From Arthrobacter burdickii (GTDB lineage: Bacteria > Actinomycetota > Actinomycetes > Actinomycetales > Micrococcaceae): a DNA stretch of 64,000 nt. The number at the start of each line of letters is the position of its first letter. The stretch's first letter is position 1. Shown piece by piece: positions 62,942 through 64,000 of the stretch. A program made the translations under genes and the position numbers. The DNA is taken from contig NZ_JAROCG010000001.1 in NCBI RefSeq assembly GCF_030433645.1, positions 2,542,001 to 2,606,000 on the forward strand. The letters run 5' to 3'. The notes beneath the pieces were generated by a model, which saw nothing but the letters and a program-made list of their open reading frames with translations, was not told where the DNA came from and did no database searches.

Positions 62942-64000
62942 ATGCTCTCCACCACCCCTGGTTCGACGACGACCATCCACCTGTCAGTAGCCGACACGAG
63001 CGTGGTGGTCGACGCCTCCGGGCCCGGCGTTCCGGCGATCGTGCACTGGGGGCCATCCCTGGGACCTGTCAGCGAGCAGCATCTCTCAGCACTCGTGGCA
63101 TCGCTGGTGCCGCAGCGTGTGTCCGGTGGCCTCGATGTGCCCGCCCGTCTCTCGGTCATCCCGCAGGAAGCGTTCGGCTGGCAGGGCACGCCTGGCTTCA
63201 CGGGCCACCGACAGGGCACGAACATCTTTCCCGCCTTCCAGCTCACCTCGATCGAGCAGGCAGATGCCGACGGCGGCCGGGAAATGTCGTTCACAGCGGA
63301 TGACGAGGATGCCCGTCTTCGTGCTACCGGGTCGATCCGCCTCAGCGCCGCCGGCGTTCTGCACCAACGGCTGTCGGTGACGAACACCGGTGATTCCGAC
63401 TACGAGGTGCGATCCCTGCTGGCCGCCGTTCCGTTGCCGGATTCGGCTGTCGAGGTCCTGGACACCACCGGTCGGCACCTGCGCGAGCGGAGCCCCCAGC
63501 GCCACCTGCTCACCCAGGGAACCTACCGGAGGGAGAGCCGACGCGGCCGGCCCGGCGCCGATGCCACGGTGGTCCTGGCCGCCGGCGCCCCGTCCTTCGG
63601 CTTCGAGACAGGTCTCGTCCATGCCATTCACCTGGCCTGGAGCGGAAATCATCAACTCACCGCCGAGAAGACCCCGGCCGGTCAGGCATTCCTCAGCGCC
63701 GCGGAACTGCTCCTGCCCGAAGAGATCGTCCTCGCCCCGGGAGAGACCTACACCGCCCCGGAGATGCTCGCGTCCTGGGGCCACGGCCTCAACCAGCTCT
63801 CCGCCCGCTTCCACGACCACGTGCGGTCCCGTCCTGTCCACCCCTCATCTCCCCGCCCGGTCACGCTCAACACCTGGGAGGCCGTGTACTTCGACCACGA
63901 CCTCGAACGTCTCACCCGCCTCGCGGACAAGGCCGCCGCCCTGGGCGTGGAGAGGTTCGTCCTCGATGACGGCTGGTTCGAGGGCCGCCGCGATGACACC
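62942..64000 (+). CDS. GH36 alpha-galactosidase, N-terminal part (cut by the window edge)
   Basis: An open frame of 353 codons from the ATG at 62942 to the window end without a stop. It contains the N-terminal beta-supersandwich domain of GH36 enzymes (FGWQGTPGFTGHRQGTNIFP) and the start of the catalytic barrel (RPVTLNTWEAVYFDHD and ERFVLDDGWFEGRRDD). The catalytic Asp pair would lie beyond the edge. No ribosome-binding site precedes the ATG (GTAGAAATTGTTC), so translation may be leaderless. No signal peptide. It probably removes alpha-galactosyl units (melibiose/raffinose type) in the cytoplasm, complementing the beta-galactosidase under the same repressor. Confidence 0.9.
   Translation, partial: MLSTTPGSTTTIHLSVADTSVVVDASGPGVPAIVHWGPSLGPVSEQHLSALVASLVPQRVSGGLDVPARLSVIPQEAFGWQGTPGFTGHRQGTNIFPAFQLTSIEQADADGGREMSFTADDEDARLRATGSIRLSAAGVLHQRLSVTNTGDSDYEVRSLLAAVPLPDSAVEVLDTTGRHLRERSPQRHLLTQGTYRRESRRGRPGADATVVLAAGAPSFGFETGLVHAIHLAWSGNHQLTAEKTPAGQAFLSAAELLLPEEIVLAPGETYTAPEMLASWGHGLNQLSARFHDHVRSRPVHPSSPRPVTLNTWEAVYFDHDLERLTRLADKAAALGVERFVLDDGWFEGRRDDT

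Overview
The window comes from a high-GC Gram-positive bacterium, most likely a member of the Micrococcaceae (Arthrobacter and relatives). The evidence is a complete Pup-proteasome locus (ARC, Dop, Pup, PrcB, PrcA, PafA), a naturally fused PafB-PafC regulator as known in Arthrobacter, the mycothiol ligase MshC, RbpA, HelY, a TatA/TatC pair, and frequent GTG starts and overlapping genes. All calls were made by reading the sequence; no database search was run.

Layout. (1) About 1-15.7 kb is accessory: the tail of an ATP-binding protein; a 14-TM exporter whose promoter is straddled by CsoR-type palindromes; a NodL-type acetyltransferase; a cupredoxin lipoprotein, four-TM protein and AAA/Fis regulator cluster; a secreted-repeat lipoprotein; a Tat-exported multicopper oxidase overlapping its own signal peptidase I gene; a one-TM protein; a large secreted Fn3/CHB_HEX-like protein; a scar made of two gene fragments; and a two-component system whose regulator is a SARP-BTAD protein with a C-terminal receiver domain. 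(2) 15.7-21.3 kb is a metabolic/resistance group on the minus strand: Gfo/Idh/MocA oxidoreductase, extended SDR, classical SDR and a short UvrA-like ABC protein. (3) 21.4-33.2 kb is mostly housekeeping: peptide deformylase, S9 peptidase, RlmA-type methyltransferase, NfeD/SPFH pair, RbpA, polyprenol-phosphate-mannose synthase, amidohydrolase, HelY. (4) 33.3-45.2 kb, minus strand: TatC, TatA, PafBC (with an apparent frameshift), two FKBPs, PafA, PrcA, PrcB, Pup, Dop, ARC. (5) 45.5-56.1 kb: TrmI, S2P-like M50 protease, HAD phosphatase, PAC2 protein, MshC, UppP, a degenerate aldo/keto reductase, small conserved proteins, an acyl-CoA dehydrogenase-like protein and an M20 peptidase. (6) 56.2-64 kb is a galactoside utilisation locus: GH42 beta-galactosidase, two ABC permeases and a binding protein under a LacI repressor with two identical operators, plus the start of a GH36 alpha-galactosidase.

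The most interesting part is the left arm. Three copper/envelope-type genes (starts at 5710, 8853 and 9939, all minus strand) share CCTAGG-like repeats at about 11-bp spacing. A SARP-type regulator, a family that classically binds 11-bp-spaced direct repeats, lies a few kb away fused to a receiver domain and next to a HisKA_3 kinase. The idea that this hybrid two-component system controls an extracytoplasmic copper/redox module is inference, but it can be tested directly.
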